A stretch of 64,000 nt of DNA from Micropterix aruncella (Eukaryota > Arthropoda > Insecta > Lepidoptera > Micropterigidae): contig OX155980.1 in the NCBI GenBank assembly GCA_944548615.1, positions 39,128,475 to 39,192,474 of the forward strand, read 5' to 3'. Of this stretch, positions 42,435-56,385 are shown piece after piece; the stretch's first letter is position 1, and each line of letters begins with the position of its first letter. A program made the translations under genes and the position numbers. The notes under the pieces are model-generated. The model worked only from the letters and a program-made list of their open reading frames with translations. It searched no databases and was not told the origin of the DNA.

Positions 42435-44209
42435 CTGAGAACAAAAGAAAAATATTTTTGTTAGAAAAAATGATTCTCTACTTATTTTATATTGCTAGTT
42501 GGGTATAAACGTTCCAGCTTTGGGTCATCCGATTCTCGGGTGAATTGCAGTAACATTATTATGCATTTTTCGCATCGAATTCCATTCCTTAAATACCATC
42601 CCTTTGCTAATATATTTCTTATAGTATAATCGAAACGTTAGTGGGTTTTAAACGTTGAAATGAAAATACCGGAAATGTAAAAGTGCAAGGCTGAGCGCGA
42701 AATTAAAATAAAATATTTTCAGTGTAAAATAAAGAGGATCAAAAAATTGCTCGATACAGGTGTCTTATTTTTCTTTCCCAAATGTTGTCTTGATGAAGCG
42801 ACAGACATACAGTGTGTCGCCGTTCTAGGTATTTGTTATAATAAGCGCGATAATTTATTTGCGTTCGGCTTTCAATCTCTTTTTTCTTCTCCCGATTTAA
42901 TTGATTTTTTACGGCTATATATTAATAGCGATTTCCTGGTTCAATTTTCAAATTCTACTTTAAAATTTTCTACCCATCAATTTATAAAAATATTTAATAA
43001 ACTCGTAAACCACTAAAATATGATGAAATTACTTGTAACTAAAATATATGCAATATTCCCAGGATTCTAAGACATTTTTTTCCATTCTAGCAATAATAAC
43101 AACGAAGTTATGAAGTCTTCAATTTTAGAGTATAATATTTTTAATTCAAAACCCGCTGAAAAGTAACTTAAGCAAAAGCTATAGGCCATGCCCTCAAATT
43201 TTATACGAGCCATATTAACGGATTTATGATTTTTTTAAATTTGGAAATGGTCGCAGTGTTGAAACAAAATGGTGCATATCAGCTTTTGAAATTTCTGCGT
43301 TAGGATGAACTATTGCTGTACGTAATTTCGTCCTTATCGATCGTATAGTTTAGACATTTTAAAGAAATATTTTGTTTTGATTCCTAGTATTTTAAACGTG
43401 GAGATCCCGTGTAAACTCGAATTCTAAATTTTGCTCGAAAACCAAAATTTCACTATTTACATACTTTGTGTAACGCGATGTAATATATTGAAAAAGTAAT
43501 ATGCAAGTAAATCGTATTTTGATTATTTTGACAATTTCTAACGCCGTTTTAACCGTTATTTTATTTATATTGACCAGTAATGATACCTGAAAATAGTGAA
43601 ACACACTTAAAGGTTTTTTATACAAAAACAAGAAGAGTACGTTTCCTAATTTCATTTCAAAAATAGTGAATTTGGAGTAATAATTTAAGAAAATATGAGT
43701 TGCAATTTGATGTTTATGAAACATACTTTGATATAAGTATTTTTTTAAGTATGTAATTTTATTTAACTAAGCCATCCTTATACCATAATTAGGGTAAAAT
43801 TACCTTTGGGTAGTGGGTATTTTCAAACAAGCAATCCTTTTAAAATAACACAATTCATAACATAAATCACAAAATAGCACAATTCATATTACAAAATAAA
43901 TCAACAAAAAACTACGCGCGTTGATACTGCGCAAGCGGAGGCCATGACCACAACTAAGCAACTGCAAGCGTACGCGCGCGATATAACGTAGCACAGACGG
44001 GGTTACAATTTTCAAATTACTTCAATACGTATAATATTTTAAAACGAAGCCTTATTCTGATAGTAACGACTGCAATAACGGTCAGAGTGATCTCAATGGC
44101 GACTTACAAATGATTCTCTAAACATTTCCGGAAATCGAGTAAGTAATAGAGAAAAATCATTGGAAACATTTTTATTGCTTTAATTTCCTGCCCCACTGTC
44201 TGTTCAGCA
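42435..44209. other. Upstream of the reductase coding exons, no recognisable feature
   Basis: AT-rich. It probably lies in the 5' UTR intron of the reductase. A short CpG-containing patch near 43915..44000 stands out slightly. No coding evidence. Confidence 0.6.
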
Positions 44210-44375
44210 GGGAAAGTACTATGAACGCCGCCATACATGAGATTAATGATATATCATATATTGTACATATATATAATCAATCTCATACATTGTATTCATG
44301 AAAAAAATATTCATATGAAATCGGTTATTAGCTACTTACCGGGAAAGTCTTAGGGTGACACAACCGATATTTTTT
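44210..44375 (+). repeat. Interspersed repeat G, internally deleted copy
   Basis: Has both ends of family G (GGGAAAGTACTATGAACGCC and GGGAAAGTCTTAGGGTGACA) only about 130 bp apart, so nearly the whole middle is missing. Confidence 0.7.
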
Positions 44376-44649
44376 ATTTATTCGCCGCGAAATTGAATGC
44401 ACATTCCATTCGATGGAACTAGTTAATTCATTCCACTCGGAAATCGAGGAACTCAAAATAGTATTTTTAAGGCGTAGACGGCTTCTTTCCGTGTCGAAAA
44501 TCGTTGATTCGTTGATTGAAAATGAATTTCAAGATATTTCACATGACGATCTTTCTCAATCAGCTAAAGATTAACACTCTCTCTCTCTATAACCTGCGTA
44601 TATGGTTTGAAAAGTAAAAAGTAAAAGTATGGTATGCACCTATACAGTA

Positions 44650-45035
44650 AAATTCAGGACGATAAGCACTGCTCAAAAATTGCCAAGAAGGCCTTTATAG
44701 GCCTTCTTAGTCTTGTGACTCACGGACTGAGTCTTATCTCACGGACTTACAAGCTTCTCACTGGTACTGAAGCGGTCATAACTATAATTCATATGTTCTC
44801 AGCTTACTTGATTTTACTTCACCTGTATGGTCTCCTCAGTACTAGCTGTTTAAAACGCAGATTGAAAAGATCCATACACGGTTCGTGTGATACATTGCTC
44901 GGCGTAAGGAAGTATTTCTAGCTACAGAGAATTGATTAAATATTACAACATGAAATACGCCCTCGGGTCTCGATATACTCTTGCACGACCTTATGTACGG
45001 ATACCTTTTGACAGGAATTACAATCCGGGTACCAA
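44650..45035 (+). pseudogene. LINE reverse-transcriptase C-terminal remnant
   Basis: Forward fragments KIAKKAFIGLLSLV and HGLSLISRT, then (shifted) TQIEKIHTRFV*YIARRKEV and FLATEN, then KYALGSRYTLARPYVRIPFD. This resembles the last ~120 residues of jockey/CR1-type ORF2. Stops and shifts are present. Confidence 0.65.
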
Positions 45036-45190
45036 AACCTCTTCTTCTTCTTCTTCCTAGACCCTGTCCCATTTACTTGGGGTCGCCCTTCCTTATTCTT
45101 CTCCACCACTGAGCACGATCTTGTGCTGTGTCGGCGTCGAATTGAGCTTCGTTTGACCGTCGCCTACGGGGGACGCCATAGCATTTGTGC
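45036..45190 (-). pseudogene. LINE ORF2 C-terminus and (GAA)n tail, antisense
   Basis: The minus strand reads TAQDRAQWWRRIRKGDPK then stop, followed by a GAAGAAGAAGAAG tail (TTC run on +, 45042..45056). A Trp-Arg...ADP-K terminus just before a short tail is a common insect LINE 3' end. Confidence 0.6.
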
Positions 45191-45377
45191 TTATTTTCAT
45201 ATTGTGTAATTTCATCGACAAGGAATAAAAAGTGGCTATTGTATTTTACGGCCGATTGCCACCTGACGCCAAGACACTAATCCAATCTTAGGACTATGAG
45301 CGCTGCCGCTAAACACCTAGTGTCTCTTCCGCCACCGACTCTATTGCACAGCTGTGCCTGTTAGTACAAATAACATT

Positions 45378-46175
45378 GTCAACTACAACGGGCGAACCCG
45401 TCACCTCAAAAAGTTTTAACGATTTTGGATCATTCTGTCCCCCGTGAAGTGAGCGCAGAAAACTTGGACAAAAAAGTCCACCGTCAAGCTCCGCCACATG
45501 CCCATAAAAGGCCAACGCCTTAACCGCGAAACAACACGGTATGTTTCCCAGCGGGCTTACACTCACGCCCTTACTTCCAATTGCGACCAGATTACTCCGG
45601 TCTCTCGATTGGTTACGAGTTCGAGGTCGCTTGCGCGATCCTCTCCCTTACGAAGCGGTGAAACGGTGTAAACCGAATCTATCGCGGACCACGGCATCCT
45701 TTGTCCGGCTGTTCATCCAGGATCGGGTAGCCGATGGTCGTTTCAAGAGCAGTCACCGTAAGGTCCGCAACCACTCTCGCTCTATAGGAAACAGTACTGC
45801 TTCCAGACTCCCCCGACTGTTAGTCAGAGTTCACAATCGATTGGCTTACACCGCACGGTGCGCAGACCGTCCAGGGGGACCAGAAGGTTGACTCCTAGGG
45901 GAAACTAGCCCTAAGGCCAGAGTCCTGCCCAGGCTCGCACTTCATGCGTGGAGGCCGCCGGATGGGTGTTGACCCGTGAGTGTGACCAAACCTGAACAGA
46001 ATGGGTCTTCGTGGCCAACTCAGCAAGGGCCCACTAGCTCCCATACAGTACAGCTGCTCCTACATGACCTAGACACATCAATATGTGGGCTTAACTCCAT
46101 GGCGGGGGGAGGGAATGGGTGCCCCTTCCGCCTGCTCTGCCGTTCCAATAGACCCAATTTACGCCTTTGCAGCCG
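45378..46175 (-). repeat. Repeat family E, longest copy (about 0.8 kb)
   Basis: On the minus strand it starts with a GGTTTGGTCACACTCACGGG-containing half preceded by about 200 bp absent from the truncated copies. It proceeds through GGACGGTCTGCGCACCGTGC and GAACAGCCGGACAAAGGATG, then GACCGGAGTAATCTGGTCGC. It ends GGGTTCGCCCGTTGTAGTTG. It is GC-rich compared with its surroundings and has no coding signature. Confidence 0.82.
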
Positions 46176-46179
46176 TTGA

Positions 46180-47750
46180 GGTTTTCTATATTAATATATA
46201 AATTATTCCAGATAATAATCCTTTGATAAAATAAACTTGAGAAGACGATTTCGAATTTCGAAATCCGGGTACCAGAACGAAGTCACAAAATCTGTTTGAT
46301 GTTTCCTCACGTCATACTAACTATACTAAGTATGTATTCGCTATTGTGTCGGCTGCTACATACTTACAATCCGGAATTGTCAAAATTGAATTCGATATAT
46401 GGCATATGAGCAAGAATAAATTCATACAATTTGTATAAGTCAAAAATTACAATAAATATCACACACTTGCACACATCCTTTTTCGTATAATCACATACGC
46501 ACACTAACACCCACCGGTCCTTTAGCTACACACAATTCAAACACAATCCATATATTAGCCACGTCTTATTTTGTATTTTTCTCCACTTTTAAACATGAAA
46601 AAATATATATTTGCGTTTATAGAATTAGCTTGATAAAATTGACTGGTTTATAAAAACATAAATTAATACAGTACAAGTTCAAATTTGGGGGGATTAGAAA
46701 CTTGAAAGTTGCTGGGAAATTAGGATTTTCTGCGACTTAACTTGTGTTTCTGCCGTGTGGCAATACTGGCATACATATATCTTTTCCAACATTGTAAATC
46801 ACAATCGAATAAAATGGATGGCAGGAGAAACCGACCGGCCATAATGGGGGATGGCAACCGCAGCGGGTGGACCTTTGTGACGTCATCGGTAATTACGCTC
46901 AGACGATATCGGATTTCGTAGGCGCGGTATTTAGGACATTTAAAACTTTTCTCACAAAGCCATTTCAAAGTCTAAGTCAATTTTATTAGCTAGTGACTTC
47001 ATAATTTTTGATGGAGATTTAATATAATATATATTTGAAAATCATAGGAATTGTCTATTCCAAGGATTTCCCGGCTAGCCCAAAGAGACGCCTACTACGC
47101 GTTACGAGAATACGTTTATCATGCATCATCACGTCCAACGCGTCTGTGGTTCTCGGAAAGCGAGAGGTTAGTCTTCTTAACTGGCCTCAAGTTCGTTTGA
47201 GTGGTTACGCTACTCCAAGACGCGTTTATGAGTACACGCTTCACTGTTTATTTTAAGATGCATTGTATTTGGTAACCGTTAAGTGTAGTAAGGTAATATG
47301 TATTTGCATATATGCGAAATCATCGGCTGGTACCAAACAGTGCTGTCCGCGATTGATTCCAGTAATGTAAACGATCAACTGCAAGATGACAACGGGGAAA
47401 TGGCTTCTGTTGCCGTTGATCCTGACGTGTTGCCTGTTGACGTGTTTTCGTGTAACTATCTTGGTTTTAAAGAAAGTAGTTGTGAGCCTAAATACACTGT
47501 GTGTGAATATTATATACCCTACTTACGAATGAGCAATAATAATATTGCGTGGAAAGTTAACGACTTACATGCCATATTATAAATATATGTTTATATGCTA
47601 TTAATTTACAAACATTATAATATCCAAAAATGTATTTTACTTAAGGCAAGGCAGTAAAGGGTGATATAGATTACCACATAATGCTACATAATATATTCGG
47701 TGGCTCACATAATATAGGTAAAAGCTTTAGTCCGATCGAGAGAGAATACC
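46180..47750. other. No recognisable feature
   Basis: AT-rich. The open frames at 47035..47256 and 47298..47582 match nothing I know. The latter is acidic and might be a gag/ORF1-like remnant of the adjacent LINE, but this is weak. Confidence 0.5.
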
Positions 47751-47756
47751 TTAATA

Positions 47757-48215
47757 ATGACGGAATCCAATTTCAGAAAAATGTCACAAGACCAGAAAAA
47801 AGTATGGAAATGTCTATTGTGCAAAGCGGCGAAGAAAATTGGTAAATTGGGCAAGTCTTCTCCGTCTCCTGATTAGCAAGATGATAGCAATGATAATGGC
47901 ATTTTGAGTCAAATGACGTCGTTAACGATACTATAATATAATATAATAGGTAAATGTCACTCGATGTCCTTTTGTAGGAACAGGGGTCACGTTAAATACG
48001 ACTATTCTATAAATGGTCACAACCTAAGCAATGTGTCTAGCATCCATGACCTAGGAATAACATTTGACTCAAACCTAAATTTCAAGATACACATTGAGAA
48101 CATAGTCGAGAAAGCAAATAGGATGCTGGGGTTGATCATGCGGATCACTAAGAATTTCAAAAATCACAACAGCATGATCCTGCTTTATAGCTCACTAGTG
48201 CGCTCTTTTAAATAC
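47757..48215 (+). pseudogene. Internally deleted LINE: ORF1 zinc-finger piece plus RT piece
   Basis: MTESNFRKMSQDQKKVWKCL followed by LCKAAKKI (47757..47870) resembles the W-x-C-x2-C N-terminal finger of insect LINE/gag ORF1 proteins. About 90 bp later, GHNLSNVSSIHDLGITFDSN, LNFKIHIENIVEKANRMLG and LIMRITKNF...LLYSSLVRS (to 48215) is the post-YADD RT region. Everything between is missing. Confidence 0.68.
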
Positions 48216-48903
48216 TTTTTGATAATATGAAATACGATAATATTAAATACTTTTTGATAATATTTTAATAATTTTTTTTTTCATGATGTTTATGATGATG
48301 ACTATGTAATTTTGAATTTTTGACAAAATGTACTTTTTATTTACGATTATATTTTTAATTTTCATTAAATTTTGATATTTTTACTAACACTCTATTAAGA
48401 TAATTTTGGAAATGTAATTCAGATATTTATTAATTTGACATATTCTTGGTTCTCAAACTAATTCTGTAATTTTATTCCTTCTTTAATCTATTTTTCCTAA
48501 TGATACATCATGATTTTTTAAATACGTATGAATACCTAATTTCATATATTTTGTTTTTTTATTTTAATTTTAACTAAACGTGTGCACAGGTAAAATATTT
48601 TCTGGTACGCCTGACTTAGTACAGGCCTAGGCCTAGTTGGGCGGTGTTGACATAGTGATCAAGATGCTGCAGTGTGCTTTATTTTTCGCTACTGGTCCAA
48701 ACACGTGTTTTTTTGGAATGCTGCAGGATGCTGTATATCTCGTGCTTTTCTTTCAAAATATATAAATAAATACAAAAAATCTATATGGATACAGCCAAAT
48801 TGTATAAACCCTGATCGATAACGTACCTACATTATTTTTGATTAAAAAAATATTTATTCTCTTTTGTTCTAAATGACCGTAAAGCTATGGTAGATAATGC
48901 TGA

Positions 48904-49110
<207 letters not shown>

Positions 49111-49667
49111 TTCAATGTTCGTTACGGAAGTGGGAAATGGAAAAGAATCACAAATCAATGAGAGTGAATAACGACGCGCTTGGCTGAAAATTGCTTTCTT
49201 CTGCAATTATGTGTTTCCTTTCACGGTAGAACGCAACACCGCCGCTGCTGCCAAATATCGTTACCATTAATTAATTGTTTAATTTTTGGTTCCGCATTCG
49301 TGAGCATTTGCTATTTGACCGCGAATGCTGCGAAACGTCGCTCGTGTAATTTAATTGAAACCGAGTTTGCCATGTTTATAAACCCATCACTTTAAGCCGC
49401 TTAGTCTAGAGATTTAGTCAGAAATATCACTAAGAAGACTATATACTTCAAGCACATTAAATTGGGACTAATCGTTGCCAATAATTAATGTTATATAAGT
49501 ATGTCCACCTGAGTTAAATTAATGGAAAAAACAATAAGTGCTTCTTTGTAATATTATGTAACGTATTCACGTAATCAAAGAGGACGTTCACAACCACATG
49601 TCGATACCTATTTTAAAAAATGGGGTATATTTAAGTATATTATGGGCGCTAATGTACTCAGTGCAGT

Positions 49668-50035
49668 TTGGCCATTATGACCCATGTGTTAGGCTCGGTC
49701 CAACTCACAGGTCAGCACCCATCCGGTAGCCTCCACGCAGAAGTGCGAGCCCGGGTAGGACTGTGTGCCTGCGGGCCAGTTCCTGTGGGAATTGTCTTTC
49801 CGGCGCACCTGAACGGTTTGCGCACCGTGCGGCGTCAGCCAATCGACTGTGCGTTTCGACTAATTAACCAGGGGAGTCTGGAAACAACGTTGTTTCCTAT
49901 AGAACGCGCGTGGTTGTTAACCTTATGGTAACCGCTCTTGAAACGACCAATCGGCTACCCGATACAGGGTGAACAGCCGGGCAAAGGACGCCGTGGTCCG
50001 CCATAGATTCGATAGATACCGCTACATAAGACTAG
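49668..50035 (+). repeat. Repeat family E, 5' part
   Basis: CACAGGTCAGCACCCATCCG, TTTGCGCACCGTGCGGCGTC and GAACAGCCGGGCAAAGGACG, then CCGTGGTCCGCCATAGATTC. It stops where the other copies continue with the CACCGCTT...GACCGGAG half. Confidence 0.8.
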
Positions 50036-50769
50036 TACTTTTTTAGCACTAAATACATGCTTATCGCTTCTATAGATTCGAATCGTGTTAGAAAAGAAAT
50101 TAGTATGGCGGTCAACGGGTTTGATTCACTTAAGCAGCGTTGGGCGCGGTCAATACATATTATGGGTGCCCGTACGCGTTTGACCGCGGGATGTTACAAA
50201 GTGGTCGCCCGGAAAGGGTTGCCACTGAATAACAAGAAAGACTAAGTCCTTAAGGCAAAAAAAAACATTTTTCTATACCTCAATCATGTCAAACAAATTT
50301 CTTCAATCTCTAACAGTCTACTTTGTTTTGCATCGCAAACGCAGTGATGTATAACGCCCAATTCCGCGGAATTCTCCACATTAACGCTAATGAATTTCGC
50401 ACTCGCAAATATTCACATTATTTATGACATTAACGCATTAAGCCAAACCGCCGTTGCGTATAGAGTACAACCGAAATTTCGCCACCGAAATAGAGTACAC
50501 ATTCGATTTCGGTTTCAGAAGTAGTAACAATGTTGGAAGATCTAGCGGTGTATTTGCTGATATTGCAATATAACAGATTTTTAATAGATACTGGGGTTTT
50601 TAGCTCTGTCGATTCCATGTGGCCCACAGACCCAAAACGGCCCGTGGAAACTCGCCCGCTTAAAGTACTGGCGATACGGCTGCCCACGCCAGCGCCGCAA
50701 GCACTGACCACGCCAGGCGTTATCTAATCTAAAATATTAGCTATGTCATAAAACACAACTTAGGTTATC
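50036..50769. other. No recognisable feature
   Basis: Between two family E copies. A short imperfect inverted pair around 50460..50500 (TAGAGTACA...AATAGAGTACA is direct; CCGAAATTTCG is self-complementary) is the only structure noticed. Confidence 0.45.
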
Positions 50770-51460
50770 AACTACAACGGGCGAACCCGTCCCCTCGGGT
50801 TTTAACGATAGTGGAAGTTCTATCTACCGTGAGGTGAGCGTAGATGCCAGTATAAATCTATCGTCTAGCCAAGCCAGCATGCCCGACAGAGGCCAAAGCC
50901 TTACGGCGAGGCACCGGGAAAGGTACCAAGCGGGCAGCCTCCAGCCCTGTCTAACAGTTTTGGAAGGATATTTTCGTCTGGAATTAACCATCAGGATACC
51001 TCCAACCTCCCGACTAGTTACGGATCTGAAGACGCTCACGCGGCATCTACCTGTTGTATTTCAGCGGTAATTCAATAAGACCTATTTATAGCGGATTTAT
51101 AGCGGACCTGGGCGTCGTCCATTGTCCTTCATATCGGTGGCCGATAGGTCGTTTCCTGAATGGCATGACAACAAGTCAACATCCACCCCCGCTGCTTAGG
51201 AGACAGTATATTTCCATAGACTCCAGACTCCTTCAGCAATTAGTCCGAGTGCACAACCGATTGGCGTCACCGAACGATGCGTGAACCGTCCAGTAGCGCC
51301 GTGAGGCAGTCTCCGAGGGAAACCGATCCACCAGCCGTGACGCCTGAGACGAGAGAGTCTCGAGGAGGCTACTGAATAGGAGTTGAATCGCGAGTTGGAT
51401 CAATCCAAGAACACAATGGATCTTATGGCCCGGCTGCACGAAACCGTTCGCTACCATGTT
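50770..51460 (-). repeat. Repeat family E, diverged long copy
   Basis: In reverse complement it ends with GACGGGTTCGCCCGTTGTAG. It contains diverged versions of the GTCGCCGTGC/CAATCGGTTGTGCACTCGG blocks. It is more diverged than the other copies. Confidence 0.7.
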
Positions 51461-52132
51461 ATAAAACTGATAAATACAGCCTGAAGCTCGCGAGTCATTC
51501 CCGAATCACAAGTCGATTTTCTAAAAATAATAAAAAGGCGAATTTGAGACATGCCAATCTGGTTCCACACCTATTTTCAACGGTTTGATCATTTATCATC
51601 TTTCCGTGCAAAACGTATTTTTAAAAATTATGTAATAAAATGCTTATCGATGACTGACAAAATGTATTTGGATACTAACCAAGTCATTCAAAACCTATTT
51701 ATCATTTAATTAAATTGATCTGTTTATTTACTGTGTAAAAAAGGACCACATTTCAATTCTGAACTCTATTCCGCACAATATTAAATCCATGCAACAACCA
51801 GGAGCCAAGCATTCATTAAATAAATCACTGTCTCGAAAACAACTGTTATTGCAGCGTAGATGACTTTTTAACCAATGACAAATAAATATTATAACATGTT
51901 GCGATTTTACTTTTCAGATATTTTAAACCTATCATCATTTCATTCAAGTTTAATTTCTGACAAACCGTAGAAATTTTTATAATTTTAGGATAACAGTTTA
52001 TTTCAAATTCTAATTGAGATTTTACATTTACGTAAGATAAATTTATATAATAATCTCTAGGAATTAGTTATGATTTTATTTATTGTTTTTATGAATGTTT
52101 AAGTCATGTAGTTTTACTTTCCTGACGACCTA

Positions 52133-52685
52133 TCGGAAAGGAAAGTATTGTGATCGCGCTAAAAAAAAATTTTGAGATGAAGATGGGAATATATATTTTG
52201 AGACTCCCTGAGACGATTGATACTATTTCCAGACCGATCTCTGTCTGTATGTATGTCTGTATGTCTGTATGTCTGTATGTCTGTATGTCTGTATGTATGT
52301 ATTCTTCCACGATAGCGCCCAGACGCTTAATCGGATTGAGCTGAAATTTGGTATATAAGCTTCTGTTAACCGTCGGAGGAACCCATTAGTTTTTGGAGTC
52401 CCTACGCCCTACGGTTGTGGTACCTCCCATACAAATTTGGGGTTCCCGGCGAAAAAATTGTTTCCGCGATAGCGCCCAGACGCTTAATCTGTCTAAGTTA
52501 AAATTTGGCATAAAAGCTTCTGTTAACCATCGGAAGAACCTATTAGTTTTTGGGGTACTTACGACCAACGTTTGGGGTACCTGCCATACAAATTTGGGGA
52601 ACCTTGATTACATCGTTCGTTTTTTCGCACCTCCCCGGATACTAGTCAGGAAAGTCTTGGGGTGACACAACCGATTTTTTTCGTT
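52133..52685 (+). repeat. Interspersed repeat G, copy with internal duplication
   Basis: Starts GGAAAGGAAAGTATTGTGAT and has a (TGTATGTC)n run at about 52245..52305. It carries two copies of the GATAGCGCCCAGACGCTTAA...CTGTTAACC module (52310 and 52475). It ends CAGGAAAGTCTTGGGGTGAC plus ACAACCGATTTT. Confidence 0.78.
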
Positions 52686-53109
52686 TTGTTTACCGTACTA
52701 CATTGTTATTTCCTTACATTATATATTTTTTGGTTTTGATTTTATTTCAATTTAATTTATTGTTTTCAATTATTTGAACTTGAACAAAAAATGTATTTAT
52801 AGTTGTACTCAATCGGCAACGCTGTCAACATTGCCTTTCTCACACACACCTACGCACTTACACCCTTACGCAAAAGCACATTAGTCTCTTACTGTGGCAC
52901 ACGCCGTGGCGAGCGCTGTTAACTAAGTCCGATGTATTTATTGCTCATCAAATTTTAATAACATGCTCACTGCTTATTTTAATCACGATGTTATCAAGTA
53001 TGAATTACTGTTTTATGGTGCTATTATTATTATTAACATTTATCCTCAGTTATCCGCTAAGCCTTGCGATTTTTGTATTGAATGTAAATCTTTATGAATA
53101 GCCTTTCTA

Positions 53110-53590
53110 TATCAGAACGTTCAAGGATTGTGTACGAAGACTTATCTTCAAAAATAACATTTTATGTAACGATTATGACGTAGTCTTGGCTTCGGAAAGT
53201 TGGCTTCTGGACGACATTTTGGACACGGAGGATTTGGACTCGCGCCAGACCCTTTGAGGAGGGTGAAACGCGGCGAAGGAGTTCTCGTCGGAGTGCGAAG
53301 GGAGTTAAAAACTTTCTACAGATATGATTTTAGCCTCACAAATGCTAAATGGTTCTAATTCACCATTCCGTTCACATCATTCATAGCGGACACATACTTG
53401 CATATCGCACGTGTCTATATTACTGGCGAGGAACACGATAGATTAGTACAGGAGTTTGTAGAATTAATGTGTGATCTTGTTCAAAATCATTCCAAAAATT
53501 CTTAGTGGTAGGAATTTATATATTCTAGCGTTGACATGGAGAGATGCTGACAATGATGATATTATTAGCGCCGGATCTATCGGTTCTATT
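53110..53590 (+). pseudogene. LINE endonuclease (APE-type) remnant
   Basis: Forward frame FKNNILCNDYDVVLASESWL followed by LDDILDTEDLDS matches the N-terminal APE endonuclease region (ExWL motif) of jockey-group LINEs. Later, frameshifted pieces resemble the VGDFN...DM stretch. RT is absent. Confidence 0.68.
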
Positions 53591-54004
53591 TTCCTCGATT
53601 AAGTAGCCTTCGCTGGTCGATTAATTTAAAAAAATCAGGGTATTTCGATCCCATTTGCCTTGTATTAATATCCAGGTAAAAAAATATTTTTTCTGTCGAC
53701 TTGGCATAGGTAAAGGCAAGTAATTTTATAGGTAATCTAAATTGCAAGTAGATAGATTTAAAACTGGTCAAAATAATCGATTGTGCATAGTCCAGATTGT
53801 TATACAGACGGACAAAGTCTCACCGACGGGGTTCCGTTATACGCTTTGGTGAGGGAACGTTAAAAATCTTCCAGTGTGGTCGTGGGCTTATATCGTTTTC
53901 ATTACAGCGTAGAATCTTCCCGCAAGACAAGAAGCTTTGAGACACAAGTAAATATATTAAAAGGAATAAAACTACGATTGCCGTTACAACTACTGTATTT
54001 ATCA

Positions 54005-54300
54005 TTACACCGTTTCACCGCTTAGTAAGGGAGAGAACCGCGCAAGCGACCTCGAACTCGTAACCAATCGAGAGACCGGAGTAATCTGGTCACAATTGGA
54101 AGTACGGGCGTGAGTGTCGGCCTGCCGGGTAACATCCCTGGGTATCTCGCGGTTAAGGCGTTGGCCCTTACGGGCGTGTGGCGGAACTAGACGGTGTACT
54201 TTTTTGTCCTCAAGTCTTCTGCGATCACTCCAGGGAGATAGAACGACTAATCGTTAAAACTTCCTGAGGTGACGTGCTCGCCCGCTGTAGTCGACAACCC
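54005..54300 (+). repeat. Repeat family E, 3' part
   Basis: Begins CACCGCTTAGTAAGGGAGAG and contains GAGAGACCGGAGTAATCTGG and CTTCCTGAGGTGACGTGCTC. It has the same start point as the 30750 copy, suggesting a recurring 5' truncation or a separate sub-element. Confidence 0.82.
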
Positions 54301-54596
54301 AAGTTGCATTTATCATTATTTTTTTACGGTTTTTTATGAAATACTTGTGGTGTATATTATGTATATTTACCCATATAGATACATATATAAATTTTCGGAA
54401 TGTATCATTCGAACCTTTCATTTGAAACTAAACACGATTTATTTATGTTAATTTATTGACATTTCGAGATTTCCCTTTTAGTAGGCAACTATTCATTTCA
54501 TATTTTAACAGTTAAAATACCGTATGACACTCAGGATGACATACCGGTTCTAACAATACCGCGTACTTCTGAATCGGTTTAATCGTTTAGAAGTTA

Positions 54597-54685
54597 TAGT
54601 GGAATAAAGAAACGGAAAACCTACATAGATGAACCCTGAACACATTACACTCCCTTTTTATTGGGCAGTCGTGTAAAAAAGAAGA
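54597..54685 (+). repeat. Interspersed repeat S, copy 2
   Basis: Matches the reverse complement of 36671..36760 at high identity by eye. Confidence 0.75.
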
Positions 54686-54689
54686 GTAA

Positions 54690-56385
54690 GGAAAGAATGT
54701 TTTCTTTTTGGAAGTGGAGCAGTGGCTTGCCACAACAACGAAGCCCTCCACCCTACAAGGCTCAAAGTGGGAGCGAATTCTGCCTCTCCTCAACGCCCCG
54801 CACCTCGCGATTACTCTAAGGGGGAGGTTCGTTTTTCCACACTGGTCTGTTTGCACTGTAGTTGTGGCGATGCCGCAATGAAGCGCTGCTGCCTTACGCT
54901 GCGTAAACAGACCGAACCAGACGGCGCAAATTATTTACTTTTATCGTTGTTTACATGGGCAAACTAAAACGAAAGTGTCGCTTTAAAACCGATGCATTCA
55001 TAGCCGCTTCTGCTAAGGTGCCCTTCGTTTGCTTCGAACGGAATGGAAATTATGTACCTCCTCTACCATATATGGGCAATTTCAATTTAGGCAATTTGCC
55101 TGCAATATCTTTACGGCAATTTGCTTTTTTCATTACGATATGGCGTAACGTAATCGCGGATAGCGAAAGAGCAGTAGATTTGATTCAATCGTTGGCAACG
55201 CGCCGCGCCCGGGAGTCTGCAGATGGCACATTATTATTTGACAGCTAGCAACCCATTCCATTTAAGGATATCCATCACATTTCTTCTTATGACAAATACA
55301 ATCTACCTTAATTAAACCGGCTAAGTATGAATTTCACTCGCGCGCCTAGGATTCTGTACCGTATAGGGGCTCTTGCTATGAAAGCTGTAGCAGTTCATTG
55401 ATATAAATATTTTGTAATAAAGAAATCGCATGTTTATTTTATACGCTTTTATTTATAAAATGATATTTTTTAGATACTATAAAATTACAATTACAGAATT
55501 GCTGATAGAAATGTTACATTTTCTTTGATTTTATTAAGTAAGCGAAGCGGGATCTTTTTTACATTGACCATTCGGCACTTTCCGCTTTGTTCGATTTTCT
55601 TCAAATTTGGCATGAATATTCCTTGGAGTAAAATCATTTTTATTTCTAGATTTCATTTCAAGATGGTGGCTTATTTATGGAGGTGGAAAAAAAATATTTA
55701 CCTAAAATGACATAAAAAAATGGCAAGTAAATCAGGTAAAGAAATAATATATTTAAAAATGTATATAAACACAATATGGAGTGGGGTGGGGGTCAATAAA
55801 GGAAGCGTTTTGGATCTTATTTTAAAAAAATTAAAAAGTTGAAGACTAAATATAGTATTATTAATTTACATCTAATGAGACCACAAGATCTTTTGAGGAG
55901 GTTGGAGTGGGGACGAGGGTGAAGTGTAGAGGGTGAAGAGGGATTACATAAATGGTTTTAATATCATACTATATAATTTGTGCTATGTAAGCCAAAATGC
56001 TAGTAATTTCAATATAAGTCATAAATTTCAGGTCATGAATATGATTTCAATATAGTACTTTCAATATAGGTCATGAATTGGCGTTGTTGCCATTTATTCT
56101 GTTGTCATTTTAATTTAAAATTTCCTTGTTTGTCGTTATAACTGAATATATCCAACCATATACGACATAATAAGAATTATTCCAGTTAATAAAAGCGTGA
56201 AAGCAAGGGTTTGTTTTATTTTCAAATCGTGATTTCGCGTAATCGAATCTGCAAGTAAGGACACAGATACGACAAATGAAAAACAAATAAAAGAATCTAT
56301 TTAAACTTTTGTATGTCGTTTATATGCAGTATATTGCGCGTAATTAAATATAGGAAAACATGCAGTCATGCCAAAGGAGAAAGTT
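54690..56385. other. No recognisable feature
   Basis: A moderately GC-rich patch at 54700..55250 contains a 97-codon open frame (54955..55248) without recognisable domains. The rest is AT-rich. Confidence 0.5.

Noticed and set aside
42421..42444. Upstream in-frame ATG giving an 8-residue N-terminal extension of the reductase
   Set aside because: It lies across a good splice acceptor (TTTTGTTCTCAG at 42435); the shorter start at 42420 matches the usual FAR N-terminus.
45541..45891. 116-codon open frame within repeat family E
   Set aside because: Not preserved in the other copies of the family and without domain; accidental in GC-rich repeat.
54955..55248. 97-codon open frame as a candidate small gene
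   Set aside because: No recognisable domain, no splice or conservation evidence; left as unassigned sequence.
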